A stretch of DNA of 64,000 bases from positions 62,001 through 126,000 of the forward strand of contig NZ_AUCW01000015.1 of the NCBI RefSeq assembly GCF_000429965.1. The letters are read 5' to 3'. The notes below the pieces were generated by a model that saw only the letters and a program-made list of their open reading frames with translations, had not been told where the DNA came from and did no database searches. The position numbers and the translations under genes are program-made. This document shows positions 17,290 through 26,463 of the stretch, piece by piece. The first letter of the stretch is position 1. Each line of letters starts with the position of its first letter. The DNA is from Desulfogranum mediterraneum DSM 13871. GTDB taxonomy: Bacteria > Desulfobacterota > Desulfobulbia > Desulfobulbales > Desulfobulbaceae.

Positions 17290-17757
17290 TCAGCCACAGC
17301 TCACCAGCAGCTGCTCCAGTTGACGGAGATGACCACGCTCCTCCTCGATGATCCGCGCCAACTGCTCCATTGCCGCAGGATCATCCACGATCCCCTGGAG
17401 AAACTCATAGAAGAGGATGGTGTCCTCTTCAAAGGCCCGGCACTGGCGGAACACCTCGGCCAGGTCGCCGGCAGCCACCAGCCGCTCCTCTTCCAGGGAA
17501 AAGGTCTGGCTCTTGACCATATCCTGGAGCAGCCTCCGTCCCATGGCCTCCATCTCCTCCTCCTCTGGAGAGTGTGCCCGCTGCTCCAGGATCAGCTCTT
17601 CAAACCAACAGGCATGACGCTCTTCCTCCTCGGCCATCCAGGTGAGCAGTTCCGCCACCTCGGGCTCCTTTGCCCTGACTGCGGCAGAGCGGTAGGTGGC
17701 CTCGCCGTTGCGTTCAATCTGGATGGCAACATGGATGATATCCAGCTCAGTAAACAT
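17290..17757 (-). CDS. Rubrerythrin/ferritin-like diiron protein
   Basis: 155 aa, an all-helical four-helix bundle. The diiron ligands appear as two E-x-x-H helices: 'EEEERHACWFEEL' in helix 2 and 'EEERGHLRQLEQ' in helix 4, plus single Glu in 'IERNGEATYRSA' (helix 1) and 'FEEDTILFYEF' (helix 3). There is no C-terminal rubredoxin domain, so it belongs to the erythrin/'ferritin family' group of anaerobes, possibly a peroxide or iron-handling protein. It follows the AtuA-like gene by 85 bp with a good ribosome site (GAGGAGA) and is probably cotranscribed with it. Confidence 0.82.
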   Translation of the reverse strand: MFTELDIIHVAIQIERNGEATYRSAAVRAKEPEVAELLTWMAEEEERHACWFEELILEQRAHSPEEEEMEAMGRRLLQDMVKSQTFSLEEERLVAAGDLAEVFRQCRAFEEDTILFYEFLQGIVDDPAAMEQLARIIEEERGHLRQLEQLLVSCG

Positions 17758-17842
17758 GGCATCTCTCCTCAGGTTAAGAAAACAACCGCATCCTGCTCCC
17801 CTCTCGCCAGGCCGGGCAGGAGGCGATCTTCACAAACGAGCT

Positions 17843-19612
17843 TCAAGGGGCTAGGAGCTCGGGATCCACCTCCACCTCCATGGTCAGCAGGGCCTGGGCC
17901 AGGGTCTTTCCCTGGTTGTCCAGGAGCAGCGAAACCGTGCCCCCTCCCCCAAGGGCCTGGTGGAGGACAAAGTTGAGCGCAGCCAGATTGTCCAGCCGAA
18001 AGCGTTCAATGGGGCCATGGACATTGCTGGCAAAAAAACGACTGAGCCGCTCCGGAGTCAGCTCCCGCAACAGCTCAGGATAGAGTGATGCCGTGCGGGC
18101 GGCCACCCCGATATTGACCAGATCCCCCTTGTCACCGGAACGGGCATGGGCAATACGGCCCAGAGGAACCCTGACCCTGGCCCTGCCCTCCCCTCCGGCT
18201 GGCAGTTTCTCCCGGGAAACAAGCCGGGGCGGTCCGCAGGCTCCCTGGTCGCAGTTGAGCTGCAGCTCCTCTCCGGCCAGCTCAAGCCGGGCCGTGACCT
18301 GGCTGCGCTCCACCAGAGTCGGCCAGTAGCCGTAGGCCGGCACCACCGGAGGTCTGCCGCCAAAGACTGTCACCCCGGGCGGTCCGGCCAGGATCAGCCC
18401 GGCCACCTCCCGACTGAGCAGCTCCAGGCGGGATCGCTCTTTTCCCCGGGCAGAAAACCTGAGCAGGATCTCGTTGGGCTCCACCTCAGGGGCGGCAGAC
18501 TCACCCCAGCAGGCCGAGTAGCCCACATAATCGGTCCTGGTCTCGAGCAGGCCGTCTCTGCCCACCCGATCCCAGAACATCTCGGCAAAGATCCGGCCCT
18601 TGGCCAGGGCCTCCGGGCCACTGACCACCAGCAGGCCGCTGACCTTGTAACCGGCCCGATAGTTGACCGAGACCTTGAGCTGGGCAGGGGGCTGCTGTCC
18701 CTTGACGCCCCGAACCCCAACCCGATCCGGCCCCAGCTGCTCCAGGATGGGGGTGGTGAAGTCCGCCACCACATCGGGGCAGATGTAGGCCCTGGGATCA
18801 CCGATCTCATAGAGGAGTTGCTCCTTGGCGGTCTGGAGGGTGACCATGCCGCCGGTGCCGGGGTGCTTGGTCAGGACAAAAGAACCATCTGCAGCAGCCT
18901 CCACCAGGGGATACCCCATGTTCAGAAAGGAGGGTACCTCCTGCCAGCAGCTGCAGTTGCCGCCGGTGGACTGGCTGCCGCATTCGATCAGGTGGCCGGC
19001 CAGGAGGGCGCCTGCCAGTTTATCATACTCCTGCCAGTTCCAACCGAACTCGTGAACAAAGGGGGCCACCACGCTGGCGGCATCGTAACAACGGCCGGTG
19101 ATGATGACCCTCGCCCCCTGCCCCAGGGCCTCGACGATGGGACGGGCACCGAGATAGGCATTGGCCGAGACCAGCCGATCCAGGAGACTGCCCAAAGGCT
19201 GACCGCTGCTGAGATGGGGGAAGTCATGCCCCTGGCCGACCAGCCGGGCCAGCTCCGGCAGGAGGTTGTCCCCGGAGACGGTGGCAATGGGCAGCTCCAG
19301 CCCCTGCTGGTTGAGGATCTTTTCCAGGGCCCGGGCACAGGCCTGGGGGTTCATCCCCCCGGCATTGGTGATCACGGTGATCCTGCGGTCGTGGATGGTC
19401 TGCAGACAGTCGCCGATGGCGGTGAGGAAATCAGCCGCATAGCCGGTCCCGGGATCCCTGGCCAACTGACGGCTGAGGATGATCATGGTGATCTCTGCCA
19501 GATAATCCATGGTCAGATAATCGATGGGCCCACCCTCCAGCTGCCGCCTGAGGGCTGCAGCCTCATCCCCCCAGAAGCCGCCGGCATTGGCAATCACTAT
19601 CTTTTCTTTCAT
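17843..19612 (-). CDS. Acyclic terpene utilisation AtuA-like protein (DUF1446)
   Basis: 589 aa from ATG 19612 (GGAGG upstream). The N-terminal 450 residues are the AtuA/DUF1446 domain ('IANAGGFWGDEAAALRRQL', 'VITNAGGMNPQACARAL', 'ITGRCYDAASVVAPFVHEFGW', 'ECGSQSTGGNCSCW'). The C-terminal 110 residues are the AtuA-like ferredoxin-fold domain with 'AHARSGDKGDLVNIGVAAR'. AtuA is needed for acyclic terpene (citronellol) and leucine/isovalerate-type catabolism in Pseudomonas, but its reaction is not established. Here it lies upstream of a branched-chain oxo-acid operon, which fits a role in branched acyl metabolism. It is read divergently from arsC. Confidence 0.85.
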   Translation of the reverse strand: MKEKIVIANAGGFWGDEAAALRRQLEGGPIDYLTMDYLAEITMIILSRQLARDPGTGYAADFLTAIGDCLQTIHDRRITVITNAGGMNPQACARALEKILNQQGLELPIATVSGDNLLPELARLVGQGHDFPHLSSGQPLGSLLDRLVSANAYLGARPIVEALGQGARVIITGRCYDAASVVAPFVHEFGWNWQEYDKLAGALLAGHLIECGSQSTGGNCSCWQEVPSFLNMGYPLVEAAADGSFVLTKHPGTGGMVTLQTAKEQLLYEIGDPRAYICPDVVADFTTPILEQLGPDRVGVRGVKGQQPPAQLKVSVNYRAGYKVSGLLVVSGPEALAKGRIFAEMFWDRVGRDGLLETRTDYVGYSACWGESAAPEVEPNEILLRFSARGKERSRLELLSREVAGLILAGPPGVTVFGGRPPVVPAYGYWPTLVERSQVTARLELAGEELQLNCDQGACGPPRLVSREKLPAGGEGRARVRVPLGRIAHARSGDKGDLVNIGVAARTASLYPELLRELTPERLSRFFASNVHGPIERFRLDNLAALNFVLHQALGGGGTVSLLLDNQGKTLAQALLTMEVEVDPELLAP

Positions 19613-20056
19613 TGAACGGCCTCCACGCTTAAAAAACCGGTTGCCAACCACGGTCAGGGGAACCTGGAGTTCTCCATCCCCCCAGGACCTCCAAGCCTCT
19701 GGAAGGACCCGGACAAGGGGATCCAGCGGCATGGTTCTCAAATAATTATTGCAAAACAGGGTGGGTAAAGCAAGGCAATATCACGCTTTCTTCCACAGGG
19801 GCCCGAAGAATGGACCGGCCAGAGGCTCCAGGCCAACAAAACCATGACGAGCAACAGGCTTCATGATAAGATGAAGCCACAATGGGTGAGCCGACAGCCC
19901 GGTTCCACGAAGAAGAAGGGCTGGAGCAAGACAGCCTCCAGGGCACCCAGCTGAACGAACAGGCAACAGCGCCCCTGCCCTTTCCGAAACAGCACACCCT
20001 TGCCCTGGCTCCCCGGCTGCCAGCAGCGCCGGAGCCGCCCCATGAGGAGCAGCCCC
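19613..20056. other. Divergent intergenic region atuA-like/arsC
   Basis: 444 bp without a gene. The part at 19740-19755 is AT-rich (AATAATTATTGCAAAA) and may carry the atuA-side promoter. Reading frames that cross it on either strand look like chance frames. No palindrome like that at 17206 is present. Confidence 0.4.
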
Positions 20057-20497
20057 ATGCACCCCAGAGCGACCATTCTCTTTCTCTGTACCGGTAACTC
20101 CTGCCGCAGCCAGATGGCGGAGGGCCTGTGCCGTCACTTCAAAGACCGGGAACTGGAGGCCTTCTCCGCCGGGATCGAGCGCCATGGCCTGAATCCCTTA
20201 GCCGTAGAGGTCATGGGTGAAATCGGAATCGACATCTCCGCACAGCAGAGTAAGACCTTGAATGATTTGGCAGGACACAGCTTTGACTATGTGGTCACGG
20301 TCTGCGACCATGCCAGGGAGAGCTGCCCCCTCTTCCCCGGAGAGAGCAAGGTAATCCACCGCAGCTTTGCCGACCCGCCCAGCCTGGCGGCGGCTGCAGG
20401 CAGCGATGAAGAGGCACTGCCCCACTACCGCCGGGTCCGCGATGAGCTCAAAGAGTTCATTCTTGCGCTGCCCGCCGAGCTGCTCGCCGTCCCTTGA
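20057..20497 (+). CDS. arsC: Arsenate reductase, low-molecular-weight phosphatase type
   Basis: 146 aa. It reduces arsenate to arsenite in the cytoplasm through a chain of three cysteines. The P-loop 'CTGNSCRS' gives the nucleophile Cys11; Cys83 and Cys90 in 'VCDHARESCP' are the shuttle pair, at nearly the same positions as in the thioredoxin-linked ArsC of Staphylococcus (10, 82, 89). Asp106 in 'FADPPSL' is the general acid. The start is ATG 20057 after GAGGAG. No arsR, arsB or acr3 is nearby, so the gene is isolated. A tyrosine phosphatase role is unlikely given the cysteine triad. Confidence 0.9.
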   Translation: MHPRATILFLCTGNSCRSQMAEGLCRHFKDRELEAFSAGIERHGLNPLAVEVMGEIGIDISAQQSKTLNDLAGHSFDYVVTVCDHARESCPLFPGESKVIHRSFADPPSLAAAAGSDEEALPHYRRVRDELKEFILALPAELLAVP

Positions 20498-20580
20498 ACG
20501 ACGCTCTGCCGGCAGCACCCCCTCCCAGCTGAGTATATCGCCCTCCAGGGGTGAAGCCCCACTCCTCCCGGGAAAACCTG

Positions 20581-20608
20581 TTGATTAATGACCCTTTTCC
20601 AGTAAAGT
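20581..20608 (+). promoter_or_regulatory. Possible sigma70 promoter before the heme-sensor kinase
   Basis: TTGATT and TAAAGT are separated by 16 bp, 70 bp upstream of the histidine kinase start. The match is moderate (4 of 6 in each box). Confidence 0.3.
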
Positions 20609-20678
20609 GGAGACCTCTCGTCATCGAGGATGATTGCCAGCTGAACCCACCTGATACCCCCTAATCCTGTGCGCCCCT

Positions 20679-22976
20679 ATGCGGATGTTCGATAAAAAAC
20701 GAGCAGTAACCATCGCCTCCTTTATCCTGATCTTCTGCCTGCTGGCTTTTTTTATCCAGCTGGGCTGCAAAAAACTTTCACTCAAAGAGGCCGAAGAGAG
20801 TGTGACCGGGTTTCTGCTCAACCACAAGGCGATTCACAGCTTTGTTGCTGAAGTGCAGCGGCCCGAAGTCTTCCGCCTGCAGAGGGAAGGTGTCCTCTCC
20901 GGCGACTATTTCTCTCCCATCTTACTCTCCCGCACCTTTATCGCCCGCAGCATCAGGGATGCCCTGAACAGGGAACGGGAACAGGCTGGCCTGGATACGA
21001 TTTCCTTTAAACTGGCAGCAGCAAACCCCCGCAACCCCCTGAACAGGGCGGATCCCTTTGAATCGGAGCTCCTCCGGGATTTCAACCGGGGAAAGATCAA
21101 GGAGTACCGGGCCATTCTTCCCTCGGATTCCGGCAAAGTCCTCTATCATGCGATCCCGGTCGCAGCCAACAGCCCCTCATGCCTGCACTGCCACGGTGAC
21201 CCCGCAGATGCCCCCCAGGAGATGGTGCAGCAGTATGGCAACCAGGCCGGATTTTTTGAACAGAGCGGAGAGATCCGCGCCCTGATCTCTGTGCGGGTCC
21301 CCCTGGATAACCTACTGGCCTCTGCCCGAAGCACCGCGCTAAGCCTCTCTGGAGCAGTCTTTCTTCTGTTCTCGGTATTCCTGGCCCTTGTCCTATTTTT
21401 TTTCAACAAGATGGATCAGCAGCAACAACGTTCGGAAGAGACCTCCACCTACCTGGATTCCATCCTCCAGTCTTCCACCAACACGGCAATAGTCGTTACC
21501 GACCGTAAGGATACGCTTATCTACGTCAACCAGGAGGCTGAACGTCTCCTTAATCTTGAAGCAGAACAGATACTCGGCAAGGAGCTGCGCGCTGTTCATG
21601 AGGTTCTGGGCGACGCAGCCATCAATCGATTCAACGAACAACTGAACCATCTCAAAGAGACGGGAATTCATCGCTTCCAGCTGGACCGTCAAGGGTGTGT
21701 GCTGGATATCAGGATATCAGCCATTAAGGACAAGGACGGCCTCTACCAGGGGCTGCTCTTTATCGGCCATGATGTGAGCGAGCAGGTTGCCGCCCAAAGA
21801 GAACAGGAGCAGACCCTGCAAAAACTGCAGAAGGCGGAAAAGATGGAATCCATCGGCCTGATGGCCAGTGGGGTTGCCCATGACCTGAACAACATTCTTG
21901 CCGGAATCACCAGCTATCCTGAGTTGATGCTGATGAACCTGCCCGAGGAGAGCCAGCTGAGAAGACCCCTGCTGGCCATTGAGGCGGCAGGACACCGGGC
22001 GGCGGCGGTGGTCAACGACCTGCTGACCGTTGCCCGCGGTGCTACCCTTGTCAAAGAGGTGGTGAATCTCAACCAGCTCATTGAGGAATACCTGCTCTCC
22101 CCGGAGCACCTGAAGATGGCGGCGCGCTACCCGGGAGTACGCTGGGAGACCGCCCTCCAGCCCCAGTTGAACAACATCTATGCAGCGCCCGTTCACTGCA
22201 AGAAGTGCCTCATGAACCTGGTGGGCAATGCGGTTGAGGCCATGGACGGGAGCGGAGCCTGTCGCCTGGTCACCTCCAGCCTGGTCATGGAACCGGCGAT
22301 GGCGGCAGAGCTGGGGCTGGCTGCCGGTGCATACCATCTGGTCTCTGTTCAAGATTCCGGCCCCGGGATCAGTGAAGAGGATTTACCCCATATCTTTGAA
22401 CCATTCTATACCAGGAAGAGCATGGGAATCAGCGGCACGGGCCTGGGACTCTCGGTGGTCTGGAATGCCATGCAGGATCATGACGGCACCGTTACGGCCC
22501 GGCCCAGGAGAGAGCGCGGCATGCGTTTTGATCTCTATTTTCCTGTGTGCACGGCGGTGAGTTCAGCCCCTCCTGAAAGCGTGTCCCTGGCATCGCTCCA
22601 GGGCAACAAGGAGTTGATTCTGGTTGTGGATGACGCCCCCCACCTCCGTGATATCGCCACCCTGAAACTCATTGCCCTGGGCTACAGGGCCGAGGCCGTG
22701 GGTTCAGGCGAGGAAGCGCTCCAGTTCTTACGAGAAAGAGAGGCAGCAGTGGTCCTTTTGGATATGATCATGGATCCGGGGATCAGCGGTTACGAGACCT
22801 ACAGGAGGATAGTGGAGTTCCGGCCTGATCAGAAGGCGATCATCATCAGCGGCTACTCAACCAGGAGCAAGATGGACAAGGCCAAACAGCTTGGGGTGGG
22901 AGGATTTATCAAGAAGCCCTACACCATCACCCAGCTTGGCCTGGCCATCCAAGAGGTGCTCAACCGGCGCAGCTAG
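20679..22976 (+). CDS. Hybrid histidine kinase with periplasmic heme-binding DUF3365 (Tll0287-like) domain
   Basis: 765 aa. Order: membrane helix 1 (about 10-30); periplasmic DUF3365-type domain (about 40-210) with a covalent heme c motif Cys168-Leu-His-Cys171-His172; membrane helix 2 (about 222-243); PAS domain ('ILQSSTNTAIVVTDRKDTLIYVNQEAERLL'); HisKA with phospho-acceptor His in 'GVAHDLNNILAGI'; HATPase ('NLVGNAVEAMDGSG', 'DSGPGISEED', 'GTGLGLSVVWNAM'); C-terminal receiver with 'VVLLDMIMDPGISGYE' (phospho-Asp). It likely senses redox state or a heme ligand such as NO or CO outside the membrane. No dedicated response regulator is adjacent. The start lacks a clear ribosome site. Confidence 0.9.
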   Translation: MRMFDKKRAVTIASFILIFCLLAFFIQLGCKKLSLKEAEESVTGFLLNHKAIHSFVAEVQRPEVFRLQREGVLSGDYFSPILLSRTFIARSIRDALNREREQAGLDTISFKLAAANPRNPLNRADPFESELLRDFNRGKIKEYRAILPSDSGKVLYHAIPVAANSPSCLHCHGDPADAPQEMVQQYGNQAGFFEQSGEIRALISVRVPLDNLLASARSTALSLSGAVFLLFSVFLALVLFFFNKMDQQQQRSEETSTYLDSILQSSTNTAIVVTDRKDTLIYVNQEAERLLNLEAEQILGKELRAVHEVLGDAAINRFNEQLNHLKETGIHRFQLDRQGCVLDIRISAIKDKDGLYQGLLFIGHDVSEQVAAQREQEQTLQKLQKAEKMESIGLMASGVAHDLNNILAGITSYPELMLMNLPEESQLRRPLLAIEAAGHRAAAVVNDLLTVARGATLVKEVVNLNQLIEEYLLSPEHLKMAARYPGVRWETALQPQLNNIYAAPVHCKKCLMNLVGNAVEAMDGSGACRLVTSSLVMEPAMAAELGLAAGAYHLVSVQDSGPGISEEDLPHIFEPFYTRKSMGISGTGLGLSVVWNAMQDHDGTVTARPRRERGMRFDLYFPVCTAVSSAPPESVSLASLQGNKELILVVDDAPHLRDIATLKLIALGYRAEAVGSGEEALQFLREREAAVVLLDMIMDPGISGYETYRRIVEFRPDQKAIIISGYSTRSKMDKAKQLGVGGFIKKPYTITQLGLAIQEVLNRRS

Positions 22977-23101
22977 CTTCTACCACTGCAGGTTCTCCGG
23001 CTCACTCTTCCTCCATCTCGACCGGCCTGGCTCCATCACAAGGTCTGGCAGAACTGCCCCGGGTTTTCCCCAGCCATGTGATCAGGGGCCATCGATGTGG
23101 C

Positions 23102-23494
23102 TCACTCCGGCTTGGTGAGCGCTCCCCTCCCCTGATCGGCCCAGGCAAGGAGTCGCTCCATGGTGACCCTGGTCAGCCAGCGGAGGAAGATCATGGAGTA
23201 GAGGGCACCGGAGAGGTACATGCCCAGGAGAAAGACCAGGTGGGAGAGGCCGTAGGTCAGGGGACCGCCCAGGGCAGCGATCCAGGGATTATGGAATTTG
23301 ACCGCCAAAAACCCCAGGGCGGTTACCGCCGGCCAGCCCAGGAGAAAACTCAGGCAGATGGCCGTGACCCCGGCCAGCACCAGGGGGGTGGGCCGCTCCC
23401 GAAAGGCCGAGAGGTCGGCCTGCTCCTCGATGGCAGCGGCCACAAAATCATGCTGTCCGAGTTTTCGGATCCGCTCTCTGATGCTTGTCCTCAT
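23102..23494 (-). CDS. Small membrane protein of unknown function
   Basis: About 130 aa. A charged N-terminal 35 residues ('IRERIRKLGQHDFVAAAIEEQADLSAFRERP') is followed by hydrophobic segments at about 37-67 and 77-103 ('LVLAGVTAICLSFLLGWPAVTALGFLAV', 'LTYGLSHLVFLLGMYLSGALYSMIFLRWL') and a short polar tail. I do not recognise a family. Its start region abuts the likely start of the glycosyltransferase gene on the other strand. Coding is supported by the coherent topology; function is unknown. Confidence 0.55.
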   Translation of the reverse strand: MRTSIRERIRKLGQHDFVAAAIEEQADLSAFRERPTPLVLAGVTAICLSFLLGWPAVTALGFLAVKFHNPWIAALGGPLTYGLSHLVFLLGMYLSGALYSMIFLRWLTRVTMERLLAWADQGRGALTKPE

Positions 23495-24398
23495 GGTCAC
23501 CGAACCGAGGCTCAGAGGGAGAGCCGCTTTTTTCCCTTGGAGAATTGTCTTTTTCAGCAGGCCTGTTTATGATCCCGGCCAGATCGCAGCCGGGCAGGTC
23601 AGAGGCCGACCAGTTCACTGCCAGCCTACACCACAACCTCCATCAGAGGCAACAGCTATCAGACCCCCTCTCCCCAGTTCTGCCCCAGGAAACCGGGCAG
23701 CGGTCTGGACTTTTTTCGACAGAATCTACTGCATCTCTCTGGAGAACCGCAGGGACCGACGGCAAGAGGCCCGTCGACAGTTTGCCGCTGTGGGGCTGGC
23801 AGAGCGGGTGGAGTTTATCCTCGTCACGAAACATCCGGAAAACCCGGAACAGGGTATCTTTCAGTCCCACCAGCACTGCCTCCAGCAGGGGCTGGCAACA
23901 GGGGCCCGGCGGATCCTGATCTTTGAAGACGATGTCGTTTTCAGGGACCATGCTTTCCACCGACGGCTGGAGGAGGCCTGCAGGGCCTTGAACGAAGAAC
24001 AGGGCTGGGAGGCCCTCTTTCTGGGCTGCATCAGCCAGGGGAGTCACAAGACCCGCACCAAGAGCCTGCGAAAGATCCGCTACCGCTGCCTGGCCCATGC
24101 CTATGCCCTCAACCGCCCCCTGGCCGGCCGCCTGGCCCGCGAACCCTGGTCCGGTATCCCCTTTGACGAGCTGCTCCGCAGGTATCGTCCCCAGGGCTAT
24201 GCCCTCTTCCCCATGTGCGCCTTCCAGGGAGAGGCCAGCAGCGATAACCATACCGTCAGCGTGGACCGGCTGCGGAGACTCTTGGGTGGGCTCGCCTTTA
24301 TCCAGCGGGCCAATGAGCTCTACCAGAACCATAGGCTGCTCCTCCTGCTCGTTCCTGCGGCACTGCTGCTGGCCATCCTCCTGGGCCTTGGGCGATAG
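23493..24398 (+). CDS. Glycosyltransferase family 25 (LPS-type) with C-terminal membrane helix
   Basis: The conserved domain starts near 23706 with 'FFDRIYCISLENRRDRRQEARRQF' and continues 'GIFQSHQHCLQQGLATGARRILIFEDDVVF' (EDD metal/nucleotide motif) and 'YALNRPLAGRLAREPWSGIPFDELL', all typical of GT25 sugar transferases acting on lipopolysaccharide or collagen-type acceptors. The C-terminus ends in a hydrophobic helix (LLLLLVPAALLLAILLGLG), so it is membrane-attached. The true start is uncertain. In-frame ATGs at 23481 and 23493 fall in the start region of the divergent membrane gene, and the 70 residues before the domain look non-coding, so a rarer start further in is possible. Confidence 0.78.
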   Translation: MVTEPRLRGRAAFFPWRIVFFSRPVYDPGQIAAGQVRGRPVHCQPTPQPPSEATAIRPPLPSSAPGNRAAVWTFFDRIYCISLENRRDRRQEARRQFAAVGLAERVEFILVTKHPENPEQGIFQSHQHCLQQGLATGARRILIFEDDVVFRDHAFHRRLEEACRALNEEQGWEALFLGCISQGSHKTRTKSLRKIRYRCLAHAYALNRPLAGRLAREPWSGIPFDELLRRYRPQGYALFPMCAFQGEASSDNHTVSVDRLRRLLGGLAFIQRANELYQNHRLLLLLVPAALLLAILLGLGR

Positions 24399-24418
24399 CG
24401 TCCTGCCCTCCCCTCTGC

Positions 24419-26188
24419 CTAGGCTGCGACATTCTCTGCCGGCTCAGCTCCCAGCTGACCACGGTTCAACTCATGGATATAGAGCGAACTGCCCTCAATC
24501 TTTTTGGCCCTGCCCTTGGCCACGGCAGCCTCCTCGGACAGGTCGAGATGGCACCGGGTGTCAGAGGCTTGCACCAACACCGCCCCCACGGAGAGGGTCA
24601 TCCGGCTATAACGCTGGGGCTTGCCGTTTCTATCGGTGGACTTGATGCTACAGCCGATATGACCGTTGTACAAGCCGGAAATACTCTCATCAAACTGGCG
24701 GAGAATACGCCTGACCACCTCCTGCCAGTCGCTGCTGCAAAAGATGGCCACAAAATCATCGCCCCCCACGTGACCGATAAAGTTCTGCTGTTCATCGATA
24801 TTGGCCAGCAGCAGTTCGGAACAAAAACGAATCACCTTGTCTCCCCGGGAAAAACCAAAGAAATCATTGAAGGGCTTGAAGTTATCCAGGTCAAAGTAAC
24901 AAATCACAAAGGACCTGTTTCTGCGAAAGAGCTTTTGGAGCTCTTCCTGGATAGGGACGTTGCCGGGCAACAGGGTCAGGGGGTTGGCGTGGCGGGCCCG
25001 ATTGATCTGAAGTTTGGTAATGGCGTGCAACAGATCTATCATCCGTGCCTTGCCGGCAAGGGTGCATTTATCCAGGATAATAAACTCATCGGTGTGGAGG
25101 TTGAGGGCGCTGGTCAGCCGATAACTGACTTCCTCCAGGGGAAGAGATTTTTCCACCTGGAGGATGTTGCGGTTGATAAAGCGGACAATGGGCTGCTTGC
25201 CGTAGAGTTCCTTGCCGTAGAGACTGGCGTACATATTCATGAACTCCCGGCGGAGCACCATGCCCAGGACCTCGGTATCCTGGAGGATGACGATGGACTC
25301 CAGTTCTGGCATGGTGGAAAACAGTTCCCCTACCTGGTGCACCCTGGTCTCGGACTGGAGGGAAAACGCAGGTCTCAGGATCTGTGCCACAGTGGGGAGC
25401 TCCAGCCGCTCATCGTTGCGCGGCTCCCGGCGAAACACCGTTTCCTGGATCTCCAGAGGCGGCACACTGACCGGCCTGCAGAAATAGTAGCCCTGGACCA
25501 TCTCGATGCCCAGTTTGCGGAGGGTGGCATACTCCTTCTCGGTCTCCACCCCCTCGGTGATCACCCTGGATCCCAGGGCGGTAGCCGTCTTCAGGATGGC
25601 ATTGACAAACTGCTGCTTGGTTCGGTCCTCATCGACCCCCTGGATAAAGTGGCGGTCCACCTTGACGATATCCGGCCGAATGGCTGACCAGAGCTTTAAG
25701 CCGGAATAGCCGGCCCCCAGGTCGTCTATGGCCACCCTGAAGCCCATCTGCCGGTAATGGTGCATGGCCTGCTGCATCAGCTGGATATCTTCCACCGGAT
25801 GGGTTTCGGTCAGCTCGATGATGATCCTGCCGGGATCCACCCCGACCTGCTCGATGAACTCCAGGGTCTTGCCCTCCTGGAACTGCTCATGCTGCATGGT
25901 GATGGGATCGACATTGATAAAGAGCCGACCGGGAAGGTTGAGCTCGGTGAAGCGATGAATCACCTTCCGGCGGCAGAGGATATCCAGCTCAGCCAACCGA
26001 TTCTCCCGGGCGGCAACGGCAAACAGCCGGCCGGGTGAGTGGAGGACGGTATTCACCGGGCCGCGGATAAGCCCCTCATAACCATAGATCTGACGGTTAT
26101 GGAGATGGACGATTGGCTGAAAATGGACGATCAGATCTTCAGAGTGGATTACCCGAGCCAGGAGCGACTCTATGCTTTCATCTCTCAT
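24419..26188 (-). CDS. EAL-GGDEF cyclic-di-GMP protein with a middle CBS-like region
   Basis: 589 aa, no membrane segment. The N-terminal EAL phosphodiesterase domain (about 10-250) keeps its catalytic residues: Glu38 in 'YEGLIRGP', Asn in 'FINVDPI', Glu in 'ELTE', 'DDLGAGYSG', Lys in 'VKVDRHF', 'TEGVET'. The middle (about 260-400) looks like a CBS-pair sensor ('LESIVILQDTEVLGMVLRREFMNMY'). The C-terminal GGDEF domain (about 415-575) has the active 'HVGGDDFVAIF' signature. Both enzymatic activities therefore look possible, in the EAL-first order. It is convergent with the GT25 gene, with a 20-bp gap. Confidence 0.9.
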   Translation of the reverse strand: MRDESIESLLARVIHSEDLIVHFQPIVHLHNRQIYGYEGLIRGPVNTVLHSPGRLFAVAARENRLAELDILCRRKVIHRFTELNLPGRLFINVDPITMQHEQFQEGKTLEFIEQVGVDPGRIIIELTETHPVEDIQLMQQAMHHYRQMGFRVAIDDLGAGYSGLKLWSAIRPDIVKVDRHFIQGVDEDRTKQQFVNAILKTATALGSRVITEGVETEKEYATLRKLGIEMVQGYYFCRPVSVPPLEIQETVFRREPRNDERLELPTVAQILRPAFSLQSETRVHQVGELFSTMPELESIVILQDTEVLGMVLRREFMNMYASLYGKELYGKQPIVRFINRNILQVEKSLPLEEVSYRLTSALNLHTDEFIILDKCTLAGKARMIDLLHAITKLQINRARHANPLTLLPGNVPIQEELQKLFRRNRSFVICYFDLDNFKPFNDFFGFSRGDKVIRFCSELLLANIDEQQNFIGHVGGDDFVAIFCSSDWQEVVRRILRQFDESISGLYNGHIGCSIKSTDRNGKPQRYSRMTLSVGAVLVQASDTRCHLDLSEEAAVAKGRAKKIEGSSLYIHELNRGQLGAEPAENVAA

Positions 26189-26463
26189 GGAAAAATTCTC
26201 AAATCTCTAGACAGGCCGGAAGGCCTGCAATTAAAGGATTCCTCCTTCTACTGCGTCTATATTAGAATTTGATAAGGATTCTTTACGACTATCCACGGCA
26301 ACTGCCAAAACCTACGCAACAGAACCCTGCAGGGGGAGCTGCAGAGGAAGAAGGGGGAGACAACCCTGGAGCGAGGCCCCGGCACCCCGGCTTAAGGCTA
26401 CCTTGAAAGACAGCAGTGCGCTCCGAGCGAGCCCTCAAGGGATGATTTGGCTAGAACGAGGCC
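26189..26463. other. Upstream region of the EAL-GGDEF gene with a dispersed 18-bp motif
   Basis: 275 bp. A small hairpin (CAGGCC / GGCCTG) lies at 26213-26230, in the leader of the EAL-GGDEF gene. At 26390-26407 the sequence GCTTAAGGCTACCTTGAA is the reverse complement of a motif found in both copies of the palindromic repeat (3646-3663, one mismatch; 57834-57851, two mismatches). Confidence 0.45.
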
